Below are positions 23,712-33,271 of a DNA stretch of 64,000 bases, one piece after another. Source of the stretch: Enterococcus pallens ATCC BAA-351 (GTDB lineage: Bacteria; Bacillota; Bacilli; Lactobacillales; Enterococcaceae); the NCBI RefSeq assembly GCF_000407485.1, contig NZ_ASWD01000004.1, forward strand, positions 345,429 to 409,428. Reading direction: 5' to 3'. The translations under genes and the position numbers were made by a program. Below the pieces are notes generated by a model. That model worked only from the letters and a program-made list of their open reading frames with translations. It was not told where the DNA came from and made no database searches. Numbering within the stretch: position 1 is the stretch's first letter; each line of letters begins with the position of its first letter.

Positions 23712-24488
23712 CTAACCCATACTAATCAAATCTGCAGCTTCAATACGTCCAGGTTGAACTTTTTCGATGGACTCTCGACCTACCCAAGTTGAAAGTTTCT
23801 CAATAAACCATTCAATGGATTCATCACCAGAAATAGTTGGGCAATTCCAGACAGGATACTCCCACCATTTTAACGCTAATAGTGTCTGGCAGATATCTTT
23901 GCTAAACCGATAACGAATGATCTTAGCTGGAACTCCCCCGACAATTGCATAGGGAGGGACATCCTTGGTTACCACTGAACCAGCCGCAATTACTGAACCC
24001 GTTCCAATGCAAATCCCTGACTTCAATAATACATCTTGTCCGATCCAGACATCGTTCTCGATAGTCACTCCTGTTTCGGTACTCTTTTGCTGATCAAATG
24101 GTGTTTGGACGAACCCACCGACCTGAGCTTTTTGAACAAAATCCCATGATTGACCAATAATCTCTCCAGGAATAGTTATAGGAGATGTGGTAAATCGAGT
24201 GAGCGGATGCTGCGCAGACATCAGCTTAACATTCGAAGCAATCGAGCAATACCGTCCAATAGTAGTTTTTGAAGGAAGCATACTTGAAGAATAACTGTAC
24301 ATTCCCATAGTTGGTAATGATTTATCAAATGAATTCACTGTGTAAATACAATTACTCTCCATATAAAAAGCTTCATCAATTGTTAAATAATGATTGTCTG
24401 CCAGCCCTTCCTGTTTATACACTGAAAAAAATATTTCTTGTCTCTTAAAATGATTCCTAATTTCCGGTGTGATTTCAATTGTTCTCAT
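23712..24488 (-). CDS. Hexapeptide-repeat acetyltransferase (CatB/xenobiotic acyltransferase-like)
   Basis: Cytoplasmic left-handed beta-helix acyltransferase of 258 residues. Hexapeptide turns run from TTIGRYCSIASNVKLM through VTIENDVWIGQDVLLKSGICIGTGSVIAAGSVV. They are followed by the CatB-like ending DVPPYAIVGGVPAKIIRYRF. The catalytic histidine is in SAQHPLTR. The acceptor is unknown; with the neighbouring GT8 transferase it may decorate a surface glycan. An N-terminal extension of about 60 residues precedes the helix. Start follows GGGAGAAAGC. Confidence 0.85.
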   Translation of the reverse strand: MRTIEITPEIRNHFKRQEIFFSVYKQEGLADNHYLTIDEAFYMESNCIYTVNSFDKSLPTMGMYSYSSSMLPSKTTIGRYCSIASNVKLMSAQHPLTRFTTSPITIPGEIIGQSWDFVQKAQVGGFVQTPFDQQKSTETGVTIENDVWIGQDVLLKSGICIGTGSVIAAGSVVTKDVPPYAIVGGVPAKIIRYRFSKDICQTLLALKWWEYPVWNCPTISGDESIEWFIEKLSTWVGRESIEKVQPGRIEAADLISMG

Positions 24489-24530
24489 GCTTTCTCCCTA
24501 ACCCGTTTAGAGTTTTTCCCTATTTGTCCT

Positions 24531-25388
24531 CTAATCCATTTTCTTTATCGCATACAAATACTCCCAAAAGTCGCTTTCCCACTGATCCAGTGTAGAAAGA
24601 TGCTCCCACGGCATTGAATATTTTTCAAACTCCACAAAATGTCGGACCTTTACCTGCTCTCTAGCCTTTTGAATTTCTAAGAATTTGTTTGGGTTTGTAC
24701 TTTGGGCCCAATTAAATAGCCAATAATCATCTTTTTGATAGTTATACTCATAAGGCAGTAAACGAACACTTTTTTCGCAAAGAATATTTAGAATCGTTTG
24801 ATCTAAATAAAGATATTCGTTCTTGTTTATCAAACTTAAAATCTCTTCAGGCTTAATCAGCTGGTTGAATTTCGCGACATTAAAAAGGAGAAACCCAGAA
24901 TTAAAATAGTTCTTCATCGTTTGGACCCCAAAATGCTCTGCACTATCCTCTTTGTCGCTAATAATCGTAAAATAAAAATCTCGTACTGCCGCAATCGCCT
25001 TGTCTTCAGATATAAGCTCAAAAAAGTTCATTACATTATCATAAACAATCGTATCATTATCTAAATACAGAATACTTTCATAGCTACTAAAATATGAAGG
25101 CAGAAATAAACGCCACAAGGTGACTTCTGGAAACCGCGAATTATGATAGTTTTTTATACCTTTTACTATTTCAGGAGGATACCAGACACTGATAGATATG
25201 CCTTTTTCTCCATAAAATTTAGCGATACTTTTCAGCTTTATTATTTCTTCATTTCCTAGCTCACTTACAACAACTAGTACATCCAGGGGTTCTTTCCCCT
25301 CATAATTATGTACAATTGAAGCAATTGATACTGCAGCTAATTGTATATGAGGCCCAGACACACAATAAACGACTGCCCTTTTCTTCAT
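24531..25388 (-). CDS. Family 8 glycosyltransferase (LgtC-like)
   Basis: Retaining glycosyltransferase of 285 residues using a UDP-sugar donor. The nucleotide-binding N-terminus is VYCVSGPHIQLAAVSIASI. The metal-binding DxD-type motif is LYLDNDTIVYDN (about residue 103), with the conserved NSGFLLFNVAKF and YLDQTILNILC further on. No membrane segment is present. It lies 42 bases upstream of the acetyltransferase in transcription order, so the two probably act on the same polymer or surface protein. Confidence 0.87.
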   Translation of the reverse strand: MKKRAVVYCVSGPHIQLAAVSIASIVHNYEGKEPLDVLVVVSELGNEEIIKLKSIAKFYGEKGISISVWYPPEIVKGIKNYHNSRFPEVTLWRLFLPSYFSSYESILYLDNDTIVYDNVMNFFELISEDKAIAAVRDFYFTIISDKEDSAEHFGVQTMKNYFNSGFLLFNVAKFNQLIKPEEILSLINKNEYLYLDQTILNILCEKSVRLLPYEYNYQKDDYWLFNWAQSTNPNKFLEIQKAREQVKVRHFVEFEKYSMPWEHLSTLDQWESDFWEYLYAIKKMD

Positions 25389-25566
25389 AATTCACATCCA
25401 AAAAATCTTTTAATAAGTACCCCCTTATTCTCTTGAATGGAGGATCTTTTCTAATCCTATTTTATAACGTAGAATTTATCGTCTGCTGTTTTCTCCCAAA
25501 CTTGGGAAATGAATGGTTTTAACAAAAATTTCAAAGAAACCCTTTTAGATAGTACAAAGATGCTGC

Positions 25567-25641
25567 AAAACAGTTCTGATTATCTTAGTGTTTGTTTTCG
25601 CATCTATACAAAAAGCATGAATACCTAATCAGAGCTGTTTT
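25567..25641. terminator. Long-loop hairpin, possible back-up terminator
   Basis: Arms AAAACAGTTCTGATTA (25567-25582) and TAATCAGAGCTGTTTT (25626-25641) pair over 16 bp, with one G-U-type position and a 43-base loop. T runs flank both ends. Confidence 0.5.
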
Positions 25642-25678
25642 TTCTAGCGCCATATATTATGGATTGTTATGAGAATAG

Positions 25679-25713
25679 AAAAAACAGCGCAGATAAGTTC
25701 ATTATCTACGCTG
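25679..25713 (-). terminator. Terminator of the deoxysugar PTS operon
   Basis: Minus-strand stem CAGCGTAGATAA/TTATCTGCGCTG with a 5-base loop followed by TTTTTT, 10 bases after the lactaldehyde reductase stop. Confidence 0.85.
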
Positions 25714-25723
25714 CATAACATAT

Positions 25724-26881
25724 TTATTTCATCATTGACTGGTACAACTCAATGATTTCCTTCACGCTTGCATCTCGAGGATTACCTGGAGAACAAACAT
25801 CTCGATATGCATCTTCTGCAATCTTAGGAATGTCCTCTTCTTTTACCCCTAATTCTTTTAAGCTTTGAGGAATACCAACATCAATTCCTAATTGTTTAAC
25901 CGCCTGTACCGCAGCATCTCTGACATCGTTAAGTGACATTTCTTTAGCTCCAGCAACATTCATTTGTACAGCAATATCTCGATACTTTTCACCGGTATAT
26001 TCTTTGTTGAATTCCATAATTAGTGGTAGTAAAGTTGCACAGGCTACTCCATGCGGCGCATTATACCAAGCACTTAACGGATGAGCCATACCATGAACCA
26101 AACCTAGACCTACATTAGAGAATCCCATCCCTGCAATATACTGCCCTAAAGCCATCTCCTCACGAGCCGATTGTTCTCCTGCAACTGAGTCTCTTAAGGA
26201 CCGACTGATAATTTCAATTGCTTTGAGATGAACCATATCTGTCATTTCCCAAGCACCTTTAGTAATGTAACCTTCAATGGCATGTGTCAAAGCATCCATT
26301 CCAGTTGAAGCACACAGCCCCTTAGGCATTCCCATCATCATATCACTGTCTACGAAGGCAACAACTGGAATATCGTGAGGATCAACACACACAAATTTAC
26401 GAGAGTTATTTTCATCCGTAATTACATAATTAATCGTCACTTCTGCGGCAGTTCCTGAGGTTGTCGGCACTGCTAAAATAGGCAAAGCAGGGTGTTTAGT
26501 TTCGGCGGTTCCTTCCAAACTTAACACATCTTCAAATTCTGGATTTTCCATAATGATTCCGATGGCTTTTGCAGTATCAATTGGTGAGCCGCCACCAATG
26601 GCAATAATGTAATCAGCATTCGCCTTCTTACATGCAGCTACACCATTTTGTACATCTCGTATCGTTGGATTAGGGACAATTCCATCATATACTTCGTGGT
26701 CCAACCCAGCCTCATTAAGCAGGTTGATTACACGAGTAGCTACCTCAAACTTAATTAGGTCTTTATCTGTCACTACTAAAGCTTTTTTAAAGCCTCTACT
26801 TTTAGCCTCAGCGGGAATTTCATTGATCGCGCCTTTTCCAAAATAAGAGGTTTCGTTTAAAATCATTCGATTGATTGTCAT
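25724..26881 (-). CDS. fucO: Lactaldehyde reductase (iron-dependent 1,2-propanediol oxidoreductase)
   Basis: Group III iron-dependent alcohol dehydrogenase of 385 residues, very close to E. coli FucO. It shares NRMILNETSYFGKGA at the N-terminus, NAD-binding IAIGGGSPIDTAKAIGI, TINYVITDENNSRKFVCVDP and GLGLVHGMAHPLSAWYNAPH with the iron-ligand histidines. FucO reduces L-lactaldehyde to 1,2-propanediol, regenerating NAD anaerobically. That matches the aldolase in the same operon, which would release lactaldehyde. Start at ATG 26881 after AAGGAGAAATGAT; an upstream extension has no support. Confidence 0.93.
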   Translation of the reverse strand: MTINRMILNETSYFGKGAINEIPAEAKSRGFKKALVVTDKDLIKFEVATRVINLLNEAGLDHEVYDGIVPNPTIRDVQNGVAACKKANADYIIAIGGGSPIDTAKAIGIIMENPEFEDVLSLEGTAETKHPALPILAVPTTSGTAAEVTINYVITDENNSRKFVCVDPHDIPVVAFVDSDMMMGMPKGLCASTGMDALTHAIEGYITKGAWEMTDMVHLKAIEIISRSLRDSVAGEQSAREEMALGQYIAGMGFSNVGLGLVHGMAHPLSAWYNAPHGVACATLLPLIMEFNKEYTGEKYRDIAVQMNVAGAKEMSLNDVRDAAVQAVKQLGIDVGIPQSLKELGVKEEDIPKIAEDAYRDVCSPGNPRDASVKEIIELYQSMMK

Positions 26882-26941
26882 ATCATTTCTCCTTAAATTT
26901 TTTGGAACAGAATTCACGTACATGCTGTCCAACTTGCTCTC

Positions 26942-27505
26942 TCAATAATTGGTACAGTATTCCTTTATTAGCTCCTCGGCTTCTCTTTTTCTTTTGAAGA
27001 AAACTTTTTCAAATTGGACATTCGTTTCTATCTGTACACAATATCGATTGTCTACACTCCCAACAGCCATTTTCTGGATACTGTTCACTGGAATCAATTT
27101 GAATTGACCATCTATTAAATCAAATAAAAGAAAATTTTCTGTACCGACTACTTGCCCTTTGTTTGTGACAAATCTACGGTTATTTTTAATTTCCTTGATT
27201 AGTTTTTTATCTAGCTTTTCAATATCACTAAACTCATCGATATCAAAATATTGTTTAATCGCATCTACAAGAACATTGTCTTTTGAAAACTTCTTTTTTC
27301 TTCTCAAAAACAAAAATCCTAGAAAAACAGCTAGATAAAGAGCAGCTAACAATTGAATATCCGAGGATTTAAAGTTTTTCTCTAAGAATAAGCCATTAAT
27401 TAGATACATCAGTAAAATCATTAAAGCACCCTTTAAAAAAATTTGCAGTTGGTTCAATGTTTTATCCAGCGTAACTTTACGCAATAAAATCCCTTGGCCT
27501 CCCAT
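26942..27505 (-). CDS. Unknown two-helix membrane protein in the deoxysugar operon
   Basis: Protein of about 187 residues. Two hydrophobic helices lie at about residues 20-45 (LKGALMILLMYLINGLF) and 53-70, followed by basic RRKKKFSK. The soluble C-terminal domain of about 110 residues ends FFKRKREAEELIKEYCTNY and resembles small PH-like modules of membrane-bound bacterial proteins; this is only a shape impression. It starts one base after the regulator stop, with GGGAGGAATTGAA as ribosome site. I do not recognise the family. Confidence 0.7.
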   Translation of the reverse strand: MGGQGILLRKVTLDKTLNQLQIFLKGALMILLMYLINGLFLEKNFKSSDIQLLAALYLAVFLGFLFLRRKKKFSKDNVLVDAIKQYFDIDEFSDIEKLDKKLIKEIKNNRRFVTNKGQVVGTENFLLFDLIDGQFKLIPVNSIQKMAVGSVDNRYCVQIETNVQFEKVFFKRKREAEELIKEYCTNY

Positions 27506-27506
27506 T

Positions 27507-29573
27507 TCAATTCCTCCCACAATTCATTTCGAAAAACTCATGAATTTCCTTCTCATAGCGCAGATTTTTCATAACAGAAGTAAACCCCTGCTCTTTCGTA
27601 AGTTCGTATAACCGTGTTACAGCCTTAATATGACTCTTTTTATCCTTTGGGGCAATGACAATAATAAGACTGATAAAAATTCCTTCCGCAAATTCAACTG
27701 GTTCGTCTAGCTTCAACAGAGACATTCCAATTTTATAGACGCCATCTTCAGGACCAGCATGAGGAATTGCCACATTGGGAGCAATAACTGAATACGGATA
27801 TTCCGGATCATGATGTTCTATCACCTTTTCAATATAGTCAGGAGAAACATACCCCTCTTTTATCAGTGGTTTTCCTGCAATCCGAATTGCTTCTTCTACC
27901 GACGCCACTTTTCGATATATCTGAATATGAGAGATTGGTAATAGATCGACTAGCGACGGATCTCTTTTTTGATAGGCTTTAACCTCTAAATTCATTTCAG
28001 AAGAAAGAACACAATTTTGCAGTTCCTTAATCAACTGCTCTTCGTCTACTACATTCGTATTTTTCTTGACGATGTTGATGACATTTTTGATTAGTTCTTT
28101 ATTTTCTGAACCAATCCTTGATCGATCAAAATTCACTCTCCGCCGGACTTCATTTTTTAGTTGAAGTTTATCTTCATCTGTAAGTAAATGATTTACAATA
28201 AATAATTCTTTCGTTGTATTTACAGGGACAGTGGAGAATACCATATCGATCTTTTCCATGTCTTCTTGGTAAAACTCCCTTAGCGACATGTTTTGAATGA
28301 ATTCAATATCCGCAAAAAGAAGCTTTAACTCCCCTAGCAGTAATTTGGAAACAGATACACCATGCTGGCAAATAACAACTGCGCGCTTCTTTTTATTCTT
28401 ATTATCTAATTCTTCATTAATAAAACTAAGAAGAATAATGGATATGTAGATCAACTCACCTTCAGGAAAAGAAATATCTAAATACGCTTCAATCATTCCA
28501 ATAGACTGCTTGACTAAAGGATGAATAAATTCATAGTTTTCGATACTATCCAAGGACAACATTTCATTATCTGGCAGTCCAAACTTGATACGATAATAGG
28601 CCGGAATAAGATGCTGATACAATGCTTCTTCTAAATGAATTTTATTCTTAATATCTGTAATGCCTAAAATTTCGAAGTTGTTGATAAAGGCTCTTATTTT
28701 TTCTAACAGCTCTAGATCTTTATAGGGAGAACGAATTTTGATTAGACTCGTGCTTAGTAGCTGTATAGAAATAAAATGAACTTCAATCCATGAATTTTTT
28801 TCTCTAAAGAAAGGCTTTAAGGCAGTATAAACTTTAGAATAGAAATCTTTTTCTACCATTTGAACATAGCTGCCAATCTCACCTTCTCTGATCATATTTT
28901 CCTGTTGAGATCGTGTAGAGCACATGTAACTAATCAAGTAGAGATCTTGCAATTTTAATTCTGTGAATTCTAACCCTAATTCATGCTCTAAATGATGAAT
29001 CCTTTCTTTAATCTTCTCTAATACAGATGTTTTAACACCAATAACTGTTAAATAATTTTCTAAACTATCTTCAGTTTTTTCGATTTCTCTAATCATCTTG
29101 ATCCCTAAACGACGAATTTCTACTTCATTTCCTGTTAGAAAGAACCCTTTTTTTCTTGAGAAACCTAGCTTAATTCCCAATGGATCCAGATGCTCAGCCT
29201 GCAGCCTTTTTTTATCTTTAATAACTGTGTTTTTACTAACGAACATCTTTTCAGCTAATGTCTGCAATGTTTCTTCTTGGTTTAATAAAATGATCATGTA
29301 AAGGAGGCTGCTTCTTTCTTTATCAGAGAAATGGATTGTTGGGGACACTTTAGCCACGTAACTTTTGATCTCTTTTTCGTCTCCAGTGAGTGTAAAAAAC
29401 ACTCCTTCTTTTTTTATCTTTCCTAAAGAACTCATTTCAAGGTCCGCATTAATTTTCCTTATCCGGTAATCAATTTTACCTTTTGACAGATTGAATTTTG
29501 TTTCTAAAGAAGTTGAAGAAATGCTATTACTTAAAAGAATCGTCTTCAGCAACTGTATCTCCAACATATCCAT
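27507..29573 (-). CDS. PRD-containing transcriptional activator with PTS EIIB/EIIA domains (MtlR/BglG-like)
   Basis: PTS-controlled regulator of 688 residues. Two N-terminal helix-turn-helix segments (to about residue 165; LAEKMFVSKNTVIKDKKRL is the second) are followed by two PRD domains (about 180-400). A GatB-like EIIB module has its cysteine in AVVICQHGVSVSKLL (about 405). The C-terminal EIIA module has its histidine in NVAIPHAGPEDG (about 620). Phosphorylation of these histidines and the cysteine couples transcription to sugar transport. It is inside the operon it probably controls. Confidence 0.9.
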   Translation of the reverse strand: MDMLEIQLLKTILLSNSISSTSLETKFNLSKGKIDYRIRKINADLEMSSLGKIKKEGVFFTLTGDEKEIKSYVAKVSPTIHFSDKERSSLLYMIILLNQEETLQTLAEKMFVSKNTVIKDKKRLQAEHLDPLGIKLGFSRKKGFFLTGNEVEIRRLGIKMIREIEKTEDSLENYLTVIGVKTSVLEKIKERIHHLEHELGLEFTELKLQDLYLISYMCSTRSQQENMIREGEIGSYVQMVEKDFYSKVYTALKPFFREKNSWIEVHFISIQLLSTSLIKIRSPYKDLELLEKIRAFINNFEILGITDIKNKIHLEEALYQHLIPAYYRIKFGLPDNEMLSLDSIENYEFIHPLVKQSIGMIEAYLDISFPEGELIYISIILLSFINEELDNKNKKKRAVVICQHGVSVSKLLLGELKLLFADIEFIQNMSLREFYQEDMEKIDMVFSTVPVNTTKELFIVNHLLTDEDKLQLKNEVRRRVNFDRSRIGSENKELIKNVINIVKKNTNVVDEEQLIKELQNCVLSSEMNLEVKAYQKRDPSLVDLLPISHIQIYRKVASVEEAIRIAGKPLIKEGYVSPDYIEKVIEHHDPEYPYSVIAPNVAIPHAGPEDGVYKIGMSLLKLDEPVEFAEGIFISLIIVIAPKDKKSHIKAVTRLYELTKEQGFTSVMKNLRYEKEIHEFFEMNCGRN

Positions 29574-29598
29574 GATTATTTCCTCCTTGGTCCATTGC

Positions 29599-30645
29599 TT
29601 ATAAACGGATCAACATATCACTTGTTCCACGCTTAAAATAATCATTTAAAACATCCCTCAATAAATAAGGAGAACGTGGAATCGCATCAATTGTATCTCC
29701 CGCAATATGTGATGTGATGATTAAATTATCCAGCTTCAACAAAGGGTCCCCCGCCTGGATCGGTTCTTCCCAGACAACGTCTGTTGCTGCGCCGGCTATT
29801 TGATGAGTTTCTAGCACTTCAATGAGATCAGCCTTGTTAACAATGTCTGGTCGTGCAGTATTGATTAAATAGGCAGATGGCTTCATCTTCATAAACAATT
29901 CTTTATTGATCATATTTGTGGTCTCAGGTGTAACCCTCACGTGAAGTGAGAGGATATCGGCTTGTTCAAATAATTCGTCCAATTCCATAAATTCAATTGC
30001 CAAGTTTTCAGCTTTAATTTTTTCTCGATCGACAAACGGATCATATGCCATAACTTTGACTCCTAAATTATTCAATCGTCTAACGACTAACTTTCCAATA
30101 TAACCTAGGCCAACCAATCCTACTGTTAGATTAGCTAGCGTTGTTTTATAGGGGTCATTAGGAAATTGCTTTGGCCACTTTCCTTGCATAACTTGCTGGT
30201 GAGAAAAAGCAATATTTCGTGTTAACGCATAGATTAATCCGATTGTAAAATCAGCAACAGGTTCTGCATTTCGAATCACATGAATCAAAGGAATCTTTCT
30301 TTTTTTTACTTCTTCTAACGCTATATGCTCTAATCCACCTCGACAAGTTCCAATTAATTTCAAGTTAGGAGCAGCTTCTAGCATCGCTTTTGATATCGGA
30401 GCAATATGAACTAAAAGATAGTCTGCGTCTGATAAATCCGATAAAATCCCTTCAGGTATATCAACATTTTCTGGTCCATTTTGTTCAATTATTTTTATTT
30501 TTTCTTGAAATTGCTCTTTATTCAGTTCACTGTACCATTCATATTTTTTTACCTCAATTGGCTGTTCAATAGCCAATTCAAGTGCTGCCTGTTCTAGTAC
30601 CTCAGCTGATACTAATCCATCTCCGACTACGATAACTTTCGACAT
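29599..30645 (-). CDS. D-isomer-specific 2-hydroxyacid dehydrogenase family protein
   Basis: NAD(P)-dependent dehydrogenase of 348 residues. The Rossmann motif is VGLVGLGYIGKLVVRRL (about 155-170). Catalytic residues appear in order: Arg in INTARPDIV, Glu in WEEPIQAGDP, His in ITSHIAGDT. Related enzymes act on phosphoglycerate, glyoxylate or other 2-hydroxyacids. In this operon it could oxidise a polyol- or acid-phosphate so that it becomes an aldolase substrate, or handle a side product. The substrate is unknown. It begins three bases after the IIC stop. Confidence 0.85.
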   Translation of the reverse strand: MSKVIVVGDGLVSAEVLEQAALELAIEQPIEVKKYEWYSELNKEQFQEKIKIIEQNGPENVDIPEGILSDLSDADYLLVHIAPISKAMLEAAPNLKLIGTCRGGLEHIALEEVKKRKIPLIHVIRNAEPVADFTIGLIYALTRNIAFSHQQVMQGKWPKQFPNDPYKTTLANLTVGLVGLGYIGKLVVRRLNNLGVKVMAYDPFVDREKIKAENLAIEFMELDELFEQADILSLHVRVTPETTNMINKELFMKMKPSAYLINTARPDIVNKADLIEVLETHQIAGAATDVVWEEPIQAGDPLLKLDNLIITSHIAGDTIDAIPRSPYLLRDVLNDYFKRGTSDMLIRL

Positions 30646-30647
30646 GG

Positions 30648-32072
30648 CTATACAGCAGCTCCTTTCTCGTTAATCAACCCAGCTTCTTCCTCTAGTTGTG
30701 CCATTTTCTCTAGATAAGCATGAATCGATTCTTTTTTCATTCGTACAACAACGTATAAAACAACGTAGACAATTACGGATAAACCAATCCACAGTGGATT
30801 TTGGGTCATAAATATCAGGAACAAAATTCCCATAATATGATTGGTCATTACCGCGAAGCTACAGATCATCATTGCTCCCTCAGGCAAATTCACACCAACT
30901 TCTGTTGCGACAGCCGTAAATATAGGGGCGACTGCAGTAATTATATATAACCCGCCTGCACACCAAAGTGCACCACTAATCAATGATTTAAAAATATTTC
31001 CATTAGAGATACAAATGATCAATTCTATCATGTAAGGGATTGCAATTAAGTCCACCATTGGCAGGGTTTGATTCCCAGGTAAGAAAATCGCCATAAGTAA
31101 TACAATTGGGATAAGCAGCATACCTGTTAAAATTGTTGCTGTTTCTCCATAACCCGCAGCGTCATTGATAGCTAAATACCAAACACGGTCTTTTCCACCA
31201 GACTTTGCTGTACGTTTTGATGCATCGGTAATTGTTGTAAATGCAGAAGCAAAAATTCCTGCGATTTTCGGAAAGATTGCCATAATAGCAGAAGTCGCAA
31301 TTCCGATAATCATGATGTCTCCCCAGCCTGTTAGTGTGTCCAAACGCATAAAATTACCTGCTAGACCTAAAGCAAGACCAAGAATAAACCCTAAAGAAGT
31401 TGGTTCTCCTAAAAAACCTAATTTATCTTGTAACGTTTCAGGATTCCAACGGACTTTGTTCGCTCCCAATTTAGTCAAAATAAAATCCATAACCATTGCC
31501 AAAGGAACTGAACATATATGATGTGGTGCAGTCATCGTACATCGTGGATATCCATAATAAGTTGACCATCTCTTTGCTACAATTTCTGAAAAAACTAAAC
31601 AATACAGATTAGATAGAACCATCAACCCAATCGATAGCCATAAATTCTTTGTTGAAATAAAAAGCATAGATCCCCATAACATGAAGGAGTAATTATTCCA
31701 TAGATCAGATGGCATAAAAATGTCGGTAAATTTAACAACGAATAAAACGGCTTGCAAAATCAAACCTAGCGCTAAAAAGATCATCCCTACTTGAGTCGAG
31801 TAAGCAACCACACTTGTTGCCTGCCATCCTGTATCCAATATACGTAAATTTACTCCAGTTTCTTCAACCATTCGATTGATGGCTGGTGTAACAATTGGTG
31901 TATATGCACCAATGATCATATTAAATCCAGTAAGACCAATTCCTGCATTCAACGCAGCATTAAATGCTTTTTTTGGTTTTACCTTCATGATTAAAGCAAT
32001 AAAGAAAATGATAACTGGTACAACAATCGCCGCACCAAAAGCATCCATTATATTAGACAAAACATCTAACAT
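30648..32072 (-). CDS. PTS galactitol-type enzyme IIC
   Basis: Membrane permease subunit of 474 residues in the GatC family, with 10-12 helices. Typical segments are LNAGIGLTGFNMIIGAYTPI (near residue 40), TMTAPHHICSVPLAMVMDF and GGKDRVWYLAINDAAGYGET. Members take up galactitol, pentitols and related polyols and phosphorylate them at the terminal carbon. Its partners IIB and IIA are upstream in the same operon. Confidence 0.92.
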   Translation of the reverse strand: MLDVLSNIMDAFGAAIVVPVIIFFIALIMKVKPKKAFNAALNAGIGLTGFNMIIGAYTPIVTPAINRMVEETGVNLRILDTGWQATSVVAYSTQVGMIFLALGLILQAVLFVVKFTDIFMPSDLWNNYSFMLWGSMLFISTKNLWLSIGLMVLSNLYCLVFSEIVAKRWSTYYGYPRCTMTAPHHICSVPLAMVMDFILTKLGANKVRWNPETLQDKLGFLGEPTSLGFILGLALGLAGNFMRLDTLTGWGDIMIIGIATSAIMAIFPKIAGIFASAFTTITDASKRTAKSGGKDRVWYLAINDAAGYGETATILTGMLLIPIVLLMAIFLPGNQTLPMVDLIAIPYMIELIICISNGNIFKSLISGALWCAGGLYIITAVAPIFTAVATEVGVNLPEGAMMICSFAVMTNHIMGILFLIFMTQNPLWIGLSVIVYVVLYVVVRMKKESIHAYLEKMAQLEEEAGLINEKGAAV

Positions 32073-32096
32073 TGCACTTCCCCCTTTTGTTTACTC

Positions 32097-32399
32097 CTAA
32101 TTAACTAATTTTTCTGCTGTTTCTTTTAACTCTTCAAAAAATTCATCTTCACCCATGCCAGATAATAATCCTACCGCATTAATTGTAGGGATATCATATT
32201 TCCCTTTTAAAGGGCTTGTATGAACAATTAAGTCCCAGTTTCCTGAAGCCATTTCTCCATCTACTCCACCAGGATTCACTTCCACCGTTTTTGCTTTAAT
32301 TCCCATATCATCCAAGAAATCTTTTACTTTCCCCGCTACCATTGAGCTCGTTACAGTTCCTGAACCACATACTGAAATTACATTTAATCTTTTTGCCAT
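32097..32399 (-). CDS. PTS galactitol-type enzyme IIB
   Basis: Cytoplasmic phosphocarrier of 100 residues with the phosphocysteine near the N-terminus in VISVCGSGTVTSSMVAGKV (Cys12). It has the length and fold of GatB. ATG at 32399 follows CTAGGAGGAATTAGA; longer upstream codons overlap the aldolase gene and are not needed. It hands the phosphate from IIA to the IIC-bound sugar. Confidence 0.92.
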   Translation of the reverse strand: MAKRLNVISVCGSGTVTSSMVAGKVKDFLDDMGIKAKTVEVNPGGVDGEMASGNWDLIVHTSPLKGKYDIPTINAVGLLSGMGEDEFFEELKETAEKLVN

Positions 32400-32410
32400 T
32401 CTAATTCCTC

Positions 32411-33247
32411 CTAGTTTTTTCGATCTTCTAAAATTCCCGCTTTCGGGGTTACACCAAATTGATCTGCAAGAGCCCACAATTGATCACTGGAGATCTTTTG
32501 CTTAAAGCCTCCTGGAACGGATATTACACGCATATAAATATCTGCAGCCTTTTCAACTGTTTCTACTAAACCAAAAGCATCGTCCATTGTTTGTCCGGCA
32601 CCCATAATGCCATGATGAGGCCAGATGACTACACGCGAGTCACGCATCTTTTCAGCCGAGGCCAAACCTAACTCAACTGTTCCTGCAACCATCCAAGGCA
32701 AAACCGATACACCATCTGGGAAAACAACCAAACATTCAGTAATCATTTCCCATAAAGAACGAGTGAATTTCTTTTCATCCAGTTCGTGAACAAATGTCAT
32801 TGCTGAAATAGCAATGGAATGACAATGTAAAATTACGCGATGATCTGGATCCTGTGCCAGACGTACTGCATGACATTTTAAATGAGAGGCTAACTCACTT
32901 GTTGGTACACCACCATCTTCTAAGCCCCACAAAACACGATATTTTTTTCCATCATCAGTAATTTTTACAATGGCCAAATTCTTTGCAGGATTCTTGCAGA
33001 TGTTTTTGAAATAGCTACCTGAAGCAGACACTAAGAAAATTTTACCCGCTAGCTCTTTTACTTCAAAGTCTAATTCAGCTTCATTAATACTTCTTTCCAA
33101 ATCTAAATACAGACGTACTTCCTCTGTATCCAGCATGTAACTGATATTACCACCATTCCGTTCGTCCCAGCCATTGCGCCATAAATTTTTTGTTACCTCA
33201 CACATTTCATTAATAAAAGGTGCTTCATAAATATCATGGATGATCAT
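32411..33247 (-). CDS. rhaD: Rhamnulose-1-phosphate aldolase
   Basis: Class II zinc aldolase of 278 residues that splits L-rhamnulose 1-phosphate into dihydroxyacetone phosphate and L-lactaldehyde. It shares with E. coli RhaD the stretches GWDERNGGNISY, LVSASGSYFKNI, RVLWGLEDGGVPTSEL, TECLVVFPDGVSVLPWMV and VTPKAG near the end. Zinc ligands are the two histidines in ILHCHS and one in WPHHGIMG. No isomerase or kinase gene lies nearby. The 1-phosphate is therefore probably delivered by the PTS in this operon. A related 6-deoxyketose phosphate substrate is possible. Confidence 0.9.
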   Translation of the reverse strand: MIIHDIYEAPFINEMCEVTKNLWRNGWDERNGGNISYMLDTEEVRLYLDLERSINEAELDFEVKELAGKIFLVSASGSYFKNICKNPAKNLAIVKITDDGKKYRVLWGLEDGGVPTSELASHLKCHAVRLAQDPDHRVILHCHSIAISAMTFVHELDEKKFTRSLWEMITECLVVFPDGVSVLPWMVAGTVELGLASAEKMRDSRVVIWPHHGIMGAGQTMDDAFGLVETVEKAADIYMRVISVPGGFKQKISSDQLWALADQFGVTPKAGILEDRKN

Positions 33248-33271
33248 TTCTTGTCCTTCTTTCCCTATTTT

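Larger units (their letters stand above)
25389..25723. other. Intergenic region with promoter of the GT8 gene and two hairpins
   Basis: No coding frame is supportable. It contains the fucO terminator at 25679-25713 and a second 16-bp stem at 25567-25641. The remaining part must carry the promoter for the GT8-acetyltransferase pair. Confidence 0.6.

Noticed and set aside
31165-31521. 118-codon plus-strand ORF
   Set aside because: Antisense to the PTS IIC gene, a low-complexity reflection of its hydrophobic codons.
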